Counted from the first letter of the stretch, positions 9,474 through 20,253 are shown. The stretch: 64,000 nt of DNA from Rhodocyclales bacterium (GCA_028292505.1 JAQGMF010000016.1:1-64000), one strand, 5' to 3'. The notes: generated by a model not told the origin, from the sequence alone. Translations and numbers: made by a program.

Positions 9474-10964
9474 ATGGATGTCGCGCCGAGCATTGTTACC
9501 ATCCTGAGCGTCAGCCTCGGCACCGTGCTGGCGCTGGTTCTCGTCACGCTCCTAGTGTATTGGTATGTGCAGGATATTACGCAGAAGAAACACACCATCC
9601 TGCGCAATTATCCGATTATTGGCCGGCTGCGCTATTTCTTCGAGCAGCTCGGCGAATATTTCCGCCAGTACTTTTTTCTCGGCGATCGCGACGAGATGCC
9701 CTTCGACCGCTCGACGCGTTCGTGGATCTATCGCCTGGCCAAGGATGAAGGCGGCGTCATCGGCTTCGGCTCGACCTATCGCCTGCAGGAGCCCGGCGCG
9801 CTGATCTTCGTCAATGCGCCCTTCCCCATCCTCGAAGAGGACCGTCTGCCAACACCGCCACTGATCATCGGCGCCGGGCATTGCCAGACACCCTTCGCCG
9901 CGCGCTCCATCGTGAATATCAGTGGCATGAGTTTCGGCGCGATTTCAAAACCTGCGGTACAGGCCTTGTCGAATGGCGCGCACGGCGCGGAATGCTGGAT
10001 GGGTACCGGCGAAGGCGGGCTGTCGCCATATCACCTCGAAGGTGGCTGCGACCTCATCATGCAGATCGGCACTGCCAAGTATGGCGTGCGCGACAGCCAT
10101 GGCATGTTCTCGCCGGAGCGGCTGCGCGAATTGGCGGCATACGAAACGGTGCGCGCATTCGAGGTCAAACTCGCGCAAGGCGCAAAGCCGGGCAAGGGCG
10201 GCGTGCTGCCGGGAGCGAAGGTCACCGAGGAGATCGCACGCATTCGCGGTATTCCGGTCGGACACGATTCGATCAGTCCAAACCGACATCTCGATATCGC
10301 CAACATCGAACAGCTACTCGACTTCATCGCCCGCGTGCGCGACATCACCGGCAAGCCGGTCGGCATCAAGACCGCTATCGGCGGTTGGCAATTCATGAAC
10401 GAATTATGCGAAGCGACGCTGCGACGCGGTCTGCAACACGCGCCGGATTTCATTGTCATAGACGGCGGCGAAGGTGGTTCGGGCGCCGCACCGCAAGCGC
10501 TCGCCGATCACGTGGCGCTGTCGATCAACGAAGCGCTGCCGCGCGTGGTGGATGCGCTGATCGCCGCCGGTATGAAGGAGCGCGTGAAGGTCGTTGCCTC
10601 GGGCAAGCTCGTCACCTCGGCGCGCGCTGCATGGGCACTGGCTTGCGGCGCGGATTTCGTGACTACGGCACGTGGCTTCATGTTCGCCCTCGGCTGCATC
10701 CAGGCATTGCGTTGTCATACCAACACCTGCCCGACCGGTGTCACCACACACAATCCCAAACTACAGCGCGGCCTGGTCGTCGAAGACAAGACCACGCGCG
10801 TGGCCAATTATTGCAATAGCATGAACCGCGAAATCGACATGATCGCGCACTCCTGCGGTCTACATCAGGCACGCGAGTTTCGCCGCGAGCATGTACGCAT
10901 CACCCAGCCGTCAGGTCGCTCGGAGGCGTTGTCTTCCATCTATCCCTACCCTGCTACGGCCTGA
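9474..10964 (+). CDS. FMN-binding glutamate synthase family protein
   Basis: 496-residue membrane-anchored protein. A hydrophobic helix at about residues 6-33 is followed by the FMN-binding TIM barrel of the glutamate synthase central domain: MSFGAISKPAVQALSNGA, GEGGLSPYH, KPGKGGVLPGAKV, and DFIVIDGGEGGSGAAP. A Cys cluster (LRCHTNTCPTGV) resembles the 3Fe-4S site. There is no N-terminal amidotransferase domain, so it is not a full GltB. Proteins of this type are widespread and their substrate is not established. ATG at 9474 follows GGGAGAG. It is divergent from nadC and convergent with the EamA transporter. Confidence 0.88.
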   Translation: MDVAPSIVTILSVSLGTVLALVLVTLLVYWYVQDITQKKHTILRNYPIIGRLRYFFEQLGEYFRQYFFLGDRDEMPFDRSTRSWIYRLAKDEGGVIGFGSTYRLQEPGALIFVNAPFPILEEDRLPTPPLIIGAGHCQTPFAARSIVNISGMSFGAISKPAVQALSNGAHGAECWMGTGEGGLSPYHLEGGCDLIMQIGTAKYGVRDSHGMFSPERLRELAAYETVRAFEVKLAQGAKPGKGGVLPGAKVTEEIARIRGIPVGHDSISPNRHLDIANIEQLLDFIARVRDITGKPVGIKTAIGGWQFMNELCEATLRRGLQHAPDFIVIDGGEGGSGAAPQALADHVALSINEALPRVVDALIAAGMKERVKVVASGKLVTSARAAWALACGADFVTTARGFMFALGCIQALRCHTNTCPTGVTTHNPKLQRGLVVEDKTTRVANYCNSMNREIDMIAHSCGLHQAREFRREHVRITQPSGRSEALSSIYPYPATA

Positions 10965-10970
10965 GTGGAT

Positions 10971-11873
10971 TCACTTGACGATAGGTTCCGGCTGTCTGCC
11001 GATGAGGGTTACCACCACGCCGGATGCGGCCACGATCGACATGCCCAGCAAGGTATAGCCGTCCGGCACCTGGGAGAAGATCAACCAGCCGAGCAAGCCT
11101 GCCCATACGAGCTGCAGATACGTCACCGGCGCCAGCAGCGATGCCGGCGCATCGCGAAACGCCAGGGTGAAACACAGATGACCGATGAAACCCAGCACTC
11201 CCAGACTGCAATAGAGCGCTGCGTCCAATGGCGAAGGCACTACGTCGAACCAGAACCAGGGCAGGCTCAGGCCGAAGACCACCGTGCCTGCCAGGGCGGA
11301 ATAGTAGAGCATGACAACCGCATTGTCCGTGCGACTGAGGATGCGCGTTAGGAGCTGGTAGGCCGTGCTCGAAAACGCCGTCGCCAACGCGAAGGCCACA
11401 CCGATGCTATCGAGCGTGCCGCTCGGTCTTACGACGAGTAGCACACCTGCGAACCCCGCCAGCACAGTGCTCCAGCGCACGATACCGATGCGTTCGCGCA
11501 GAACGGGCCGCGCCAACAGAACCACAAGTAGCGGCGCTACGAACAGAATCGATGTCGCCTCGGCCAGCGGCAACCTGCGCAATGCAAACATCATGCATAG
11601 CGTGATCGCGACGAGGCACATGGCACGCAGGACAACAAGCCCGCTGCGCCGGGTGCTGACCAGACCACGCCCCATCGTCGGCGCAAAAATCACCGTCATC
11701 AGCAGCAGATGCACGCTGTAACGCATCCATGCAACTTGCGGCACCGGATGGCGCAAGGCAAGATATTTGGAAGCAGCGTCCATGCCGGAAAAAAACAGCA
11801 GTGCCAGCGCGTAGATCAGCACACCACGCAATGGCACGCGCGGCGCGCCGGCGTGGGGAAGTAAATTGAGCAT
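10971..11873 (-). CDS. EamA/DMT-family transporter
   Basis: Inner-membrane protein with ten predicted helices and two EamA repeats (first beginning around GVLIYALALLFFSGMDAASK, second around GVAFALATAFSSTAYQLLTR), the pattern of drug/metabolite transporters. Substrate is unknown. ATG at 11873 is preferred; a TTG at 11900 would add nine residues. It ends 6 bp from the convergent glutamate synthase-like gene. The length of about 300 residues is usual. Confidence 0.85.
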   Translation of the reverse strand: MLNLLPHAGAPRVPLRGVLIYALALLFFSGMDAASKYLALRHPVPQVAWMRYSVHLLLMTVIFAPTMGRGLVSTRRSGLVVLRAMCLVAITLCMMFALRRLPLAEATSILFVAPLLVVLLARPVLRERIGIVRWSTVLAGFAGVLLVVRPSGTLDSIGVAFALATAFSSTAYQLLTRILSRTDNAVVMLYYSALAGTVVFGLSLPWFWFDVVPSPLDAALYCSLGVLGFIGHLCFTLAFRDAPASLLAPVTYLQLVWAGLLGWLIFSQVPDGYTLLGMSIVAASGVVVTLIGRQPEPIVK

Positions 11874-11971
11874 CAGAAGACTGTCGGCAATAATCTGCAA
11901 GTATCAAGCAAGTGTCATTTTATGCAAATAAAATATGGCTAGCGCCGGTAGGTCCGTACTCGGCGCCGCTT

Positions 11972-12832
11972 TCACTTGCCGGCAGATGGCGAAGCGGGCA
12001 TCTGCAAAGGCTGATCCTCGGGTGTTCCCAGCGCGCCCTCGGCGGTGGATACACGGACGGGTGTACTGGCGCTCGCCACTTCCGGCAACATCGATTCGAT
12101 CAGGATCGTGACACGGCGGTTGCGTGCGCGGCCCTCGACCACGGAATTGTCGGCAATGGGCCGTTGATCGCCATAGCCGGCCGCTGTCAGGCGTCGTGGA
12201 TCGACGCCGCTGCCGACAAAAAGTCGCACGACAGAGGACGCGCGCACCGCCGACAGCTCCCAGTTGGAAGGAAAGTTCGGCGTGCTGATCGGCACATTGT
12301 CGGTATGCCCTTCGATCGTCACCGGGAAGTCGGCAGGTGCAACCACTTCCGCCACAGCTTGCAATGCGCGCACCGCAGGCGGCCCGAGCTGGGCTCCGCC
12401 GGGCGCAAACAGGACGCTGGCATTTATCTCGACAGAGATGCCATGCACGCCCTCATTGACACGAACCTGCCCACCCTTGACCAAGGGTTCAAGTACCTTG
12501 CGAATTTCATCGGCCATATTGCGCATCTTGACGCGCTGTTTGGTGCGCTGCGCTTCGGCCTGCGGATCGGGTTTGGGCGCGCGCGCGATGATTACAGGCA
12601 CCGGCGAGCCATTGTCGCGAGGCGGCGACACGATGGAGGCGCCTTCGACATTGGCTGCGCTACGAAAAGCATTGACCAGCGAATCCGACAGCACGCGATA
12701 CTTGCCCTCGTTGACGGAGCTGACGGCGTACATGACGACGAAGAACGCGAACAGCAGGGTGATGAAGTCCGCGTAGGACACCAGCCAGCGTTCGTGATTT
12801 TCGTGCTCTTCTTCGTGCCGGCGCCTTGCCAT
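11972..12832 (-). CDS. motD: Flagellar motor stator protein MotD (MotB-like, OmpA peptidoglycan-binding domain)
   Basis: Stator subunit that anchors to peptidoglycan and forms the ion channel with a MotA/MotC partner. The basic start ARRRHEEEHENHERW precedes a single transmembrane helix (SYADFITLLFAFFVVMYAVSS), which contains the conserved Asp of the ion path. The OmpA-like C-terminal domain shows VTIEGHTDNVPI and LTAAGYGDQRPIADN. I set the start at ATG 12832 (286 residues), since the upstream extension matches nothing. MotD rather than MotB is chosen from the N-terminal motif. No MotA/MotC gene is adjacent, which is unusual since stator genes normally come in pairs. Confidence 0.85.
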   Translation of the reverse strand: MARRRHEEEHENHERWLVSYADFITLLFAFFVVMYAVSSVNEGKYRVLSDSLVNAFRSAANVEGASIVSPPRDNGSPVPVIIARAPKPDPQAEAQRTKQRVKMRNMADEIRKVLEPLVKGGQVRVNEGVHGISVEINASVLFAPGGAQLGPPAVRALQAVAEVVAPADFPVTIEGHTDNVPISTPNFPSNWELSAVRASSVVRLFVGSGVDPRRLTAAGYGDQRPIADNSVVEGRARNRRVTILIESMLPEVASASTPVRVSTAEGALGTPEDQPLQMPASPSAGK

Positions 12833-13101
12833 GCTGATCCTTGCCGATCGGCGATTTCTGGTTAACCCGTTTAAGCATATCGGCATCCCTCCCTGCGACT
12901 TGACTGCGTCGTGGTGCCGCGTGCGCGCTAGGTCCTGATTGGACATCAGCGCCGGGGATGGCAGTGCTTCGAAAATGAGGGCTAAAAAAGGCAGGCGACC
13001 TGCGATTCAAACGGCTGTTCCGCAACAGATGGCATCTCAAGCCAAGGGATTGCATGCCGTTAAAACACAATCGAAGGCAGTGCAATCCAGGGGATAGTTT
13101 C

Positions 13102-14370
13102 ATGAGCAGCAGCGTTTTCAACAGCATGCGTAGCCAACTCCTTGTCGTCTGTGGCGTGGGTGCGGCTTGCGTACTCGTCGTCGGTGGCGTCGGCTTGGCA
13201 GCACAGTGGTCCGCCGTGCAATCGCTCGGTGCAGAGTTGCTCAAGATTCAACCCGCCGAACAGAATGCCGCCACACAAGCGGCCCTCGCCAGCGCGCACA
13301 ACGCCTTGTGGGCGAGCCTGATCCTCATGCCTGTCGCTGGCGTGGCGGCGCTGGGGGCCTTCCTGTGGATGTTGCAACTGCATCTGGTCACGCGCACGAC
13401 AACGCTCGCCAGCGATCTCAAACGACTGGCCTCGGGCGATTTCAGTCGATCTATTGGGCTGAATCACTGCAGCGAATTCCGGCATGTAGCCGAGTCGGCT
13501 GAAGCAATCCGCAAGGAACTCGGCGGTCTGATCATGCAGATACGCGAAGGTGCTGCGACCCTCAAGCAGGGTGTGGACGCAGTTGCCAGTGATGCTGCCA
13601 AAGTATCCGACTCTTCCTACGAACAATCCGAAGCGGCTTCATCGACGGCCGTCTCGATGCAGGAACTGTCGCAAGCGATGGAAACGATCACGGAGAACGC
13701 CGACAACGCCAATCGTCTGTCGCACGACAGCCTCGACCAGTCACGTAGCGTGCAGGCCAAGCTCAATGAAGTGAAGCATGTCATCGATGAAGCCGCGCAA
13801 GTGATCCAGCGCGTCGCCTCAGCTTCTCAGGAATCCGTGCACAGCATGCAACGCATCAGCTCAATGACGCGACAGGTGCGTGAAATTGCCGATCAAACAA
13901 ATTTGTTGGCGCTGAATGCTGCGATCGAAGCAGCACGCGCGGGCGAGGCCGGTCGCGGTTTCGCCGTGGTCGCCGACGAAGTGCGCAAGCTGGCCGAAAA
14001 ATCAGGTCAGTCTGCCGCCGAGATCGACGCCATTACCGCAACGTTGAACGCGCAGGCCGAAGATCTGGAAAGTGCCGTACAGCACGGCTTGTCGACCATC
14101 GATAACAGCCGCGCCGGCATGGACAACACCGTAGCCGCATTGACCGCCGCCAATGAGGCCGTGGCACGCGCGACCAATCAGCTCGACGCTATCGCTGGCT
14201 CGGTGCGCGAACAGAATCGCTCGAACGCCGAAATCGCACGCAATATCGAACGCATCGCGCGCATGGTGGAAAACAACAACAACGCGGTGACCAGCATGAG
14301 CACCTCGGCAGAAAAATTGCATGCTTTCTCCGGCAAGATGAACGCCGTGGTCGGTGCCTTCAGGCTTTGA
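13102..14370 (+). CDS. Methyl-accepting chemotaxis protein
   Basis: 422-residue receptor with two transmembrane helices close together (residues about 12-37 and 70-95), so only a very short periplasmic loop of around 35 residues, then a HAMP-like linker ([15 protein letters not shown]) and a signalling domain. The hairpin tip is [20 protein letters not shown] followed by [15 protein letters not shown]. The tiny periplasmic part suggests that it senses inside the membrane or cytoplasm, or through partners. ATG at 13102 follows AGGGG. It is divergent from motD. Confidence 0.92.
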   Translation: MSSSVFNSMRSQLLVVCGVGAACVLVVGGVGLAAQWSAVQSLGAELLKIQPAEQNAATQAALASAHNALWASLILMPVAGVAALGAFLWMLQLHLVTRTTTLASDLKRLASGDFSRSIGLNHCSEFRHVAESAEAIRKELGGLIMQIREGAATLKQGVDAVASDAAKVSDSSYEQSEAASSTAVSMQELSQAMETITENADNANRLSHDSLDQSRSVQAKLNEVKHVIDEAAQVIQRVASASQESVHSMQRISSMTRQVREIADQTNLLALNAAIEAARAGEAGRGFAVVADEVRKLAEKSGQSAAEIDAITATLNAQAEDLESAVQHGLSTIDNSRAGMDNTVAALTAANEAVARATNQLDAIAGSVREQNRSNAEIARNIERIARMVENNNNAVTSMSTSAEKLHAFSGKMNAVVGAFRL

Positions 14371-14473
14371 TCGCATTTATGCGAAACGCATTTTCTACAG
14401 GTTTGCGCTGACGCAGATAATGCGTGACGTCCATTGCGTGAAAGCCCCTGGCCTGTTACGCACAATTCCATAA

Positions 14474-14503
14474 AAAAAGGAGGGCGAATTCGCCCTCCTT
14501 TTT
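14474..14503. terminator. Symmetric terminator between chemoreceptor and PL14 gene
   Basis: Perfect palindrome AAAAAGGAGGGCGAA / TTCGCCCTCCTTTTT. It can end both convergent genes: the chemoreceptor from the left and the PL14-type lyase from the right. Confidence 0.9.
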
Positions 14504-14521
14504 CGTCACATAACGACCTTC

Positions 14522-16603
14522 TTACGGGCCGATATACGTCGTACTGATTGTGAACTTGGCCCAGTAGGAAGTCGTATCGACTGCCGGTCCCCAACTGGTG
14601 TCATGACCACCGTAGAAGGTGGAGAAGAGGATGCCGCTGAAAGGCCACTGATTGTACCCAGTGCCGATATCGAGATTGGTCACCTTCTGTACGCCGTCAT
14701 ACCAGACGTTGATGGTGCCGTTGATACGGTCGACGGCTTGCTCTACGTAGTGCCACTTGCCGTCGTTCTGCCAACCAGAGCCCCAGAAGTTATCACCGCC
14801 GCATGTCACGCGCGTATTGCCGGCCGGTGGGTACAGATAGACCTCTTGCTTGTTCGGGCCACGCCACATGTAGCGCGTAGACCAGCCGTTGGTAGTAGAG
14901 ATGCAGCCACTTTCCTGACCTTCCACACCACCCCACAGGCCAGGCATCTTGCCAGCCTTGCCCCAGTCATAGGCACTTCCGCCTGGGTTAGGGCCGAACT
15001 TCACGTAATAGCGCAAGTGCATCACTGGCGCATTGATCAAGTCAGTACGGCCTGTCTTTTTCAAGTCCTGATAGAACTGACCGCCATCAGGCAAGGGGCA
15101 GGACGAGCCACATGAGCGCGCGGTCGAATGCGCCTTGTAGCTGACCTTCAAGACTTGGTGCCCATCCGGTGATGTCGGATCGGTGAAGGCGGCCATGCCA
15201 GCGTCATTCTGACCGAAGCTCTGCGCATCACCGGGAACTGCGACACCCCAGGCACTACCCCAAGCAGGCGTATTAAAGCCATCGAAGTTGCCATTCCAGG
15301 CACCGCCAGCGGAACTCGAGCTACTGCTTGAACTGGAACTGCTGGAACTTGATGAGCTGACCGAGCTCGAGCTCGAGCTGGAGCTGGAGCTGACCGAGCT
15401 CGAGCTGGGGCTGGAGCTGATCGAACTCGACGACGAAGACACTGAACTCGATGAGCTGCCGGTGATGACGGGCAGCGTAAAGGTCAGCGAACCGCCAGGC
15501 GCAGAATTGACATTGGCATCGAAGTTATTGAGGTTGGTGATGCCGGCCTGCTCGGTACGGAAGGCGTAGTTGCTGGCAATGGTCTGCTCCACACCGCCAG
15601 GTGCCGTCACGTAGGCCGAGTAAGTCTTGGCCGCTACGTTGATCACCATGCGGAAGTGGTAGTTGCTGTTGGCCGAGAATGGAACACTCGTCACTGCGGC
15701 GTAGGCGCCGCCGTTACGCGCGTCGATGGTGCCGGTGGTGTTGAAGCGCACCGTGGCGGCCAGGCCCGTGTAGGCACTCTGCGCACCGCTGCTGAAGGAC
15801 AGGGTGTCATTGGCGGGCGAAACCGAGGGCTTGCCGTCGAAGGTTGCGGTGAAGCTACCCGTTTGGTTGGCGATGGCCGAATTAACGAAGCCATTGCTGC
15901 TGTTGATGGTCGTACCTACAGTGCTGCTCGAAGAACTACTGGACACTGAGCTGGAGGAGCTGCTGGAGCTGGAACTTACGGAGGAGGACGAAGAGCTTGA
16001 GCTACCGGCAATGGTCGGTGTCGTATAGGTCAGCGAACCGCCTGGCGAGGAATTCACGTTGGCATCGAAGTTATTGATGTTGGTGATGCCGGCTTGTTCG
16101 GTGCGGAAAGCGTAGTTGCTGGCAACGGTCAGCTCCGAGCCTCCCGGCGGCGTTACGTAGGCCGAGTAAGTATGGTTGGCAACGTTGATCACCATGCGGA
16201 AATGGTAATTGCTGCCAGCCGAGAACGGAATGCTGGCGGCAGCGGCATAGGCGCCACCATTGCGCGCGTCGATGGTACCTGTGGTGTTGAAGCGCACGCT
16301 GGCGGCCAGTCCCGTATAGGCACTCTGTGCACCACTGCTAAAGGACAGCACGTCGTTGGCCGGCGAGATCGACGGACTCGCGTCGAAGGTCGCCGTGAAG
16401 GTGCCGGTCTGATTTGTGATCGACGTATTGACGAAGCCGCTGCTACTGGTGATGGTCGCGGCGCTGGCAGCGAGAGAAGCTCCCACCATGACCGCGCCAA
16501 CAAGGAGTGTCTTGATGCCACGCGTGACTCGGGCCGATAAAAGGCCTGAGACAGGTGGCGACACGAATAGCCTGCGGGGCGCAGGCATGGGTATGCTCTT
16601 CAT
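14522..16603 (-). CDS. Secreted polysaccharide lyase, PL14-like, with two repeat domains and poly-serine linkers
   Basis: 693 residues. A long signal peptide (basic start, hydrophobic VGAVMVGASLAASA, probable cleavage near residue 48) is followed by two homologous ~150-residue beta-rich domains (about 49-198 and 231-380). Both carry RFNTTGTIDARNGGAYA and NYAFRTEQAGIT. Two linkers are almost pure Ser (about 200-230 and 382-432). The C-terminal domain (about 433-693) shows GKAGKMPGLWGG and GILFSTFYGGHD, motifs I associate with family 14 lyases (alginate/polyuronate). This is recalled similarity, not a search. The duplicated domains look like carbohydrate-binding or adhesion modules. Poly-serine linkers are typical of multi-domain polysaccharidases in marine and soil degraders. 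Confidence 0.75.
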   Translation of the reverse strand: MKSIPMPAPRRLFVSPPVSGLLSARVTRGIKTLLVGAVMVGASLAASAATITSSSGFVNTSITNQTGTFTATFDASPSISPANDVLSFSSGAQSAYTGLAASVRFNTTGTIDARNGGAYAAAASIPFSAGSNYHFRMVINVANHTYSAYVTPPGGSELTVASNYAFRTEQAGITNINNFDANVNSSPGGSLTYTTPTIAGSSSSSSSSVSSSSSSSSSSVSSSSSSSTVGTTINSSNGFVNSAIANQTGSFTATFDGKPSVSPANDTLSFSSGAQSAYTGLAATVRFNTTGTIDARNGGAYAAVTSVPFSANSNYHFRMVINVAAKTYSAYVTAPGGVEQTIASNYAFRTEQAGITNLNNFDANVNSAPGGSLTFTLPVITGSSSSSVSSSSSSISSSPSSSSVSSSSSSSSSSVSSSSSSSSSSSSSSSSAGGAWNGNFDGFNTPAWGSAWGVAVPGDAQSFGQNDAGMAAFTDPTSPDGHQVLKVSYKAHSTARSCGSSCPLPDGGQFYQDLKKTGRTDLINAPVMHLRYYVKFGPNPGGSAYDWGKAGKMPGLWGGVEGQESGCISTTNGWSTRYMWRGPNKQEVYLYPPAGNTRVTCGGDNFWGSGWQNDGKWHYVEQAVDRINGTINVWYDGVQKVTNLDIGTGYNQWPFSGILFSTFYGGHDTSWGPAVDTTSYWAKFTISTTYIGP

Positions 16604-16838
16604 CGTCTTCCTCCGTTATGGTTAGCCGCAGCTTCTACGAGCCGGCAAACGAGGGTAAACGATTGGTTCACAACAAGACATCAGGGTACACCCTATAAAG
16701 CTGGGGTTAGAGAAACCCCTAAACTCCGTCCGAATTGGACGGCATTTATTGCCGATAGAGTTAGTCGATGATATGGCAGTGTCATTTGCCCGAACGGCAA
16801 TGACAAATGCCTGGGAAATAATCGTCGAGGCCGCGGAA
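16604..16838 (-). promoter_or_regulatory. Upstream region of the PL14-like gene with three dyads
   Basis: Noncoding gap between dapB and the lyase. It holds AGGGT-AC-ACCCT (16683-16694), GGGGTT-AGAGA-AACCCC (16703-16719) and CCGTCC-GAATT-GGACGG (16726-16742). The first two share the half-site GGGT/ACCC and could be protein binding sites; the third has the look of a hairpin. No confident -35/-10 pair can be named. Confidence 0.4.
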
Positions 16839-17681
<843 letters not shown>

Positions 17682-18098
17682 TCAGGGCGTTGCCCGTGCC
17701 GTGCTTTGCGCGGCCGCAGGTATGGCAGCCACCACGTCGCCTTCGACGCTGCTCAGCTTGCCGTCCTTGAACTTGAGCGTGATGCGACGCTGCTCGCTTA
17801 CCCTGCCTTGCGGCGCGTAGAGATAAACATAGTCCCAACGATCTGCGTGAAAAGGATCGACGAGCAAGGGCGTACCCATGATGAACCGCACCTGTTCCTC
17901 AGTCATGCCCGGCGTGAGTCGTGCGGCCATCTCCTGCGTCACATAGTTGCCTTGCCGGATGTCTATGCTATATGGATGCAGTTGTCGCGTCACGCTGCAG
18001 GCCGACAGGCCCAACACGAATACCGCGGCGAGGACGCTCAGCGAAATGGGGCCGTGAAAAATGCGGCGGGCGAGTTTGATCGAACGGACAGTAAACAT
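17682..18098 (-). CDS. bamE: Outer membrane assembly lipoprotein BamE (SmpA)
   Basis: Lipoprotein component of the BAM complex that inserts beta-barrel proteins into the outer membrane. The N-terminal hydrophobic segment ends in LGLSAC, a good lipobox. The mature part shows QGNYVTQEMAARLTPGMTEEQVRFIMGTPLL and DRWDYVYLY, the BamE signature. I chose ATG at 18098, which has AGGG six bases upstream; an in-frame start at 18125 adds nine residues. It is divergent from fur, a common arrangement. Confidence 0.93.
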   Translation of the reverse strand: MFTVRSIKLARRIFHGPISLSVLAAVFVLGLSACSVTRQLHPYSIDIRQGNYVTQEMAARLTPGMTEEQVRFIMGTPLLVDPFHADRWDYVYLYAPQGRVSEQRRITLKFKDGKLSSVEGDVVAAIPAAAQSTARATP

Positions 18099-18275
18099 AA
18101 AAACCCTGGGCGGACCGGCCGCCATGGCAATCGGGCGGCACTTCGCAGCAACATAGAAATAGCAACGATTGACAAGGGCGCGAGATCAGCCAAGACACTG
18201 GCGCGTTCCACGCTGAAGCGCGAAACTATATCATAGCCGTCTCGGCACCTCGCCTCACCTCCTCTGGAGAACAAG

Positions 18276-18704
18276 ATGGCCTCTCCGCAAAGCCTCAAGA
18301 ACATGGGCCTCAAGGCCACGCTGCCACGCCTGAAGATTCTTGATCTGTTCCAGCGCAGCAACGAGCGTCACCTCACGGCGGAAGACGTCTATCGTCTATT
18401 GCTCGTCGAGGATCTCGACGTTGGGCTGGCCACCATCTACCGCGTGCTGACGCAATTCGAAGAAGCAGGCCTGTTGAAGCGCCATCATTTCGAGTCCGGC
18501 AAAGCCGTGTTCGAACTCAACGAAGGCCACCATCACGACCATATCGTTTGCCTGAGCTGTGGCCGCGTCGAAGAATTTTTCGATGAAGTCATCGAGGCGC
18601 GTCAGCACCAGGTTGCAGGCGAGCTCGGCTTTACGTTGAGCGATCACGCCATGCATCTGTATGGCCTGTGTCATGCCTGCAGCGAGGCGAAGAAGACAAA
18701 GTAG
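18276..18704 (+). CDS. fur: Ferric uptake regulator Fur
   Basis: Iron-responsive repressor. The winged-helix N-terminus ([19 protein letters not shown]) and the [20 protein letters not shown] recognition region precede the metal-binding part [20 protein letters not shown] second Cys pair near the end (GLCHACSE) completes a structural zinc site. 142 residues. ATG at 18276 follows CTGGAGAAC. It is divergent from bamE across a 177-bp gap. Autoregulation is common in the family, but I did not identify a clear Fur box here. Confidence 0.96.
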   Translation: MASPQSLKNMGLKATLPRLKILDLFQRSNERHLTAEDVYRLLLVEDLDVGLATIYRVLTQFEEAGLLKRHHFESGKAVFELNEGHHHDHIVCLSCGRVEEFFDEVIEARQHQVAGELGFTLSDHAMHLYGLCHACSEAKKTK

Positions 18705-18738
18705 CGACCAAAGATTCACTGCAAAGGCGCGAAGATTT

Positions 18739-20253
18739 TTACATCACCGCACCGATCTGCCACGGTAGAAACTCGTCCTCGCCATAGCCGAGCACTTCGC
18801 TGCGCGTCTTCTCGCCTGATGCGTGGCGCACGATGGCGTCGAAGAAACGCTGGCTGATAACCTGCATGGGCACGCCGTCGAGCAGATCGCCGGCATTCAC
18901 GTCCATGTCGTCGCGCTGACGATTCCACAGCACATTGTTCGTCGAGAATTTGATGGTCGGCACGCCGGCGCAACCGAATGCCGAACCGCGCCCCGTCGTG
19001 AAGCAGATGATCTGCGCGCCGCCCGCCGCCTGACCCGTCGCCGACACCGGATCGTAGCCCGGCGTATCCATGAATACGAAACCCTTGTCTGTTACCTGTT
19101 CAGCATATTCGTAAACCGCGTTGAGATTGGTGGTGCCACCCTTGGCCACTGCGCCGAGCGACTTTTCGAGAATGGTGGTGAGACCACCCGCCTTGTTGCC
19201 CACCGATGGATTGTTGTCCATTTCGCCGCCATTACGGCTGGTGTAGTTCTTCCACCAGTCGATGCGTCCGAGCAGTTTCTCGGCGACCGCCGGCGTCGCC
19301 GCACGACACGTGAGCAAGTGCTCGGCACCGTAAATTTCCGGTGTTTCGGAGAGGATCGCCGTGCCACCGTTGGCTACGAGCAGATCGACGGCGCCACCCA
19401 GCGCCGGGTTGGCGGTGATGCCGGAATAACCGTCCGAGCCACCGCAATTGAGGCCGATGATCAGCGCGCTGACCGGCACTGGTTCGCGCCGAAATTCGTT
19501 GACTGCTGGCAGCATGGCCTGGACGAGTTCGATGCCTCTGCTGATGGCATTCGAGGTGCCCCCAAGATCCTGGATATTGAGTGATTGCAACATGCCCGGC
19601 TGCATGCTGCCCAATTGTTCGACCATGGGCGCGACCTGGTTCACTTCGCAACCCAACCCAACGAACAGCGCCGCCGCCGTATTGGGATGAATGGCATAAC
19701 CCGTCAAGGTGCGGCGCAATGCCTGCATACCCTCGCCCGCGCCATTCATGCCGCAGCCGGTCTGGTGAACTAAAGATATGACGCCGTCAATATTCGGATA
19801 GTCCGCCAAGCGCTCCGCCGTGAAGTATCTGGCGATATTGCGCACGACGGTCGCCGAGCAATTTACCGATGCGATCACGGTAATGTAGTTGCGCGTGCCC
19901 ACCTTGCCATTGCGGCGCTTGTAGCCCATGAAAGTCGCAGGCTTCGCCAGCTTGGGCGTGTCGTGTCGGTCCGCGCAGAACGAATGCTCGCGTGCGAATT
20001 CGGCCACCGCCAGGTTCTGCGTATGTACATGTTTGCCGACGTCGATATCGGTCTTGGCAAAGCCGATGACCTGGTTGTAACGGCGCACCGCTTCGCCCGT
20101 CTTGATATAGCGCGTCGCAATTTTGTGGCCGGGCGGAATCAAATCGCGAACCACCAGGTCTTCAGCGTCGATGCGATTGCCCGGCATGAGTTGCTGTGTG
20201 GCAATGACAACATCATCATTGATATGAAGGCGGATGGCAGTGGCTTGAGGCAT
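18739..20253 (-). CDS. uxaA: Altronate dehydratase
   Basis: Dehydrates altronate to 2-keto-3-deoxygluconate in galacturonate breakdown. The N-terminal SAF-like domain (residues 1-95, with LHINDDVVIATQQLMPG) is joined to the large dehydratase domain (VHQTGCGMNG, GLGCEVNQV, GLNCGGSDGYSGITANPALG). 504 residues, full length. ATG at 20253 is preceded by TTGGAGAC, a good ribosome site, so I prefer it over the TTG twelve bases upstream. It lies 65 bp downstream of uxaB in the same direction and is probably co-transcribed. Confidence 0.95.
   Translation of the reverse strand: MPQATAIRLHINDDVVIATQQLMPGNRIDAEDLVVRDLIPPGHKIATRYIKTGEAVRRYNQVIGFAKTDIDVGKHVHTQNLAVAEFAREHSFCADRHDTPKLAKPATFMGYKRRNGKVGTRNYITVIASVNCSATVVRNIARYFTAERLADYPNIDGVISLVHQTGCGMNGAGEGMQALRRTLTGYAIHPNTAAALFVGLGCEVNQVAPMVEQLGSMQPGMLQSLNIQDLGGTSNAISRGIELVQAMLPAVNEFRREPVPVSALIIGLNCGGSDGYSGITANPALGGAVDLLVANGGTAILSETPEIYGAEHLLTCRAATPAVAEKLLGRIDWWKNYTSRNGGEMDNNPSVGNKAGGLTTILEKSLGAVAKGGTTNLNAVYEYAEQVTDKGFVFMDTPGYDPVSATGQAAGGAQIICFTTGRGSAFGCAGVPTIKFSTNNVLWNRQRDDMDVNAGDLLDGVPMQVISQRFFDAIVRHASGEKTRSEVLGYGEDEFLPWQIGAVM

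Noticed and set aside
12984..13003. Leftward terminator-like hairpin ahead of motD
   Set aside because: Only a 5-bp stem, and there is no leftward gene upstream for it to end.
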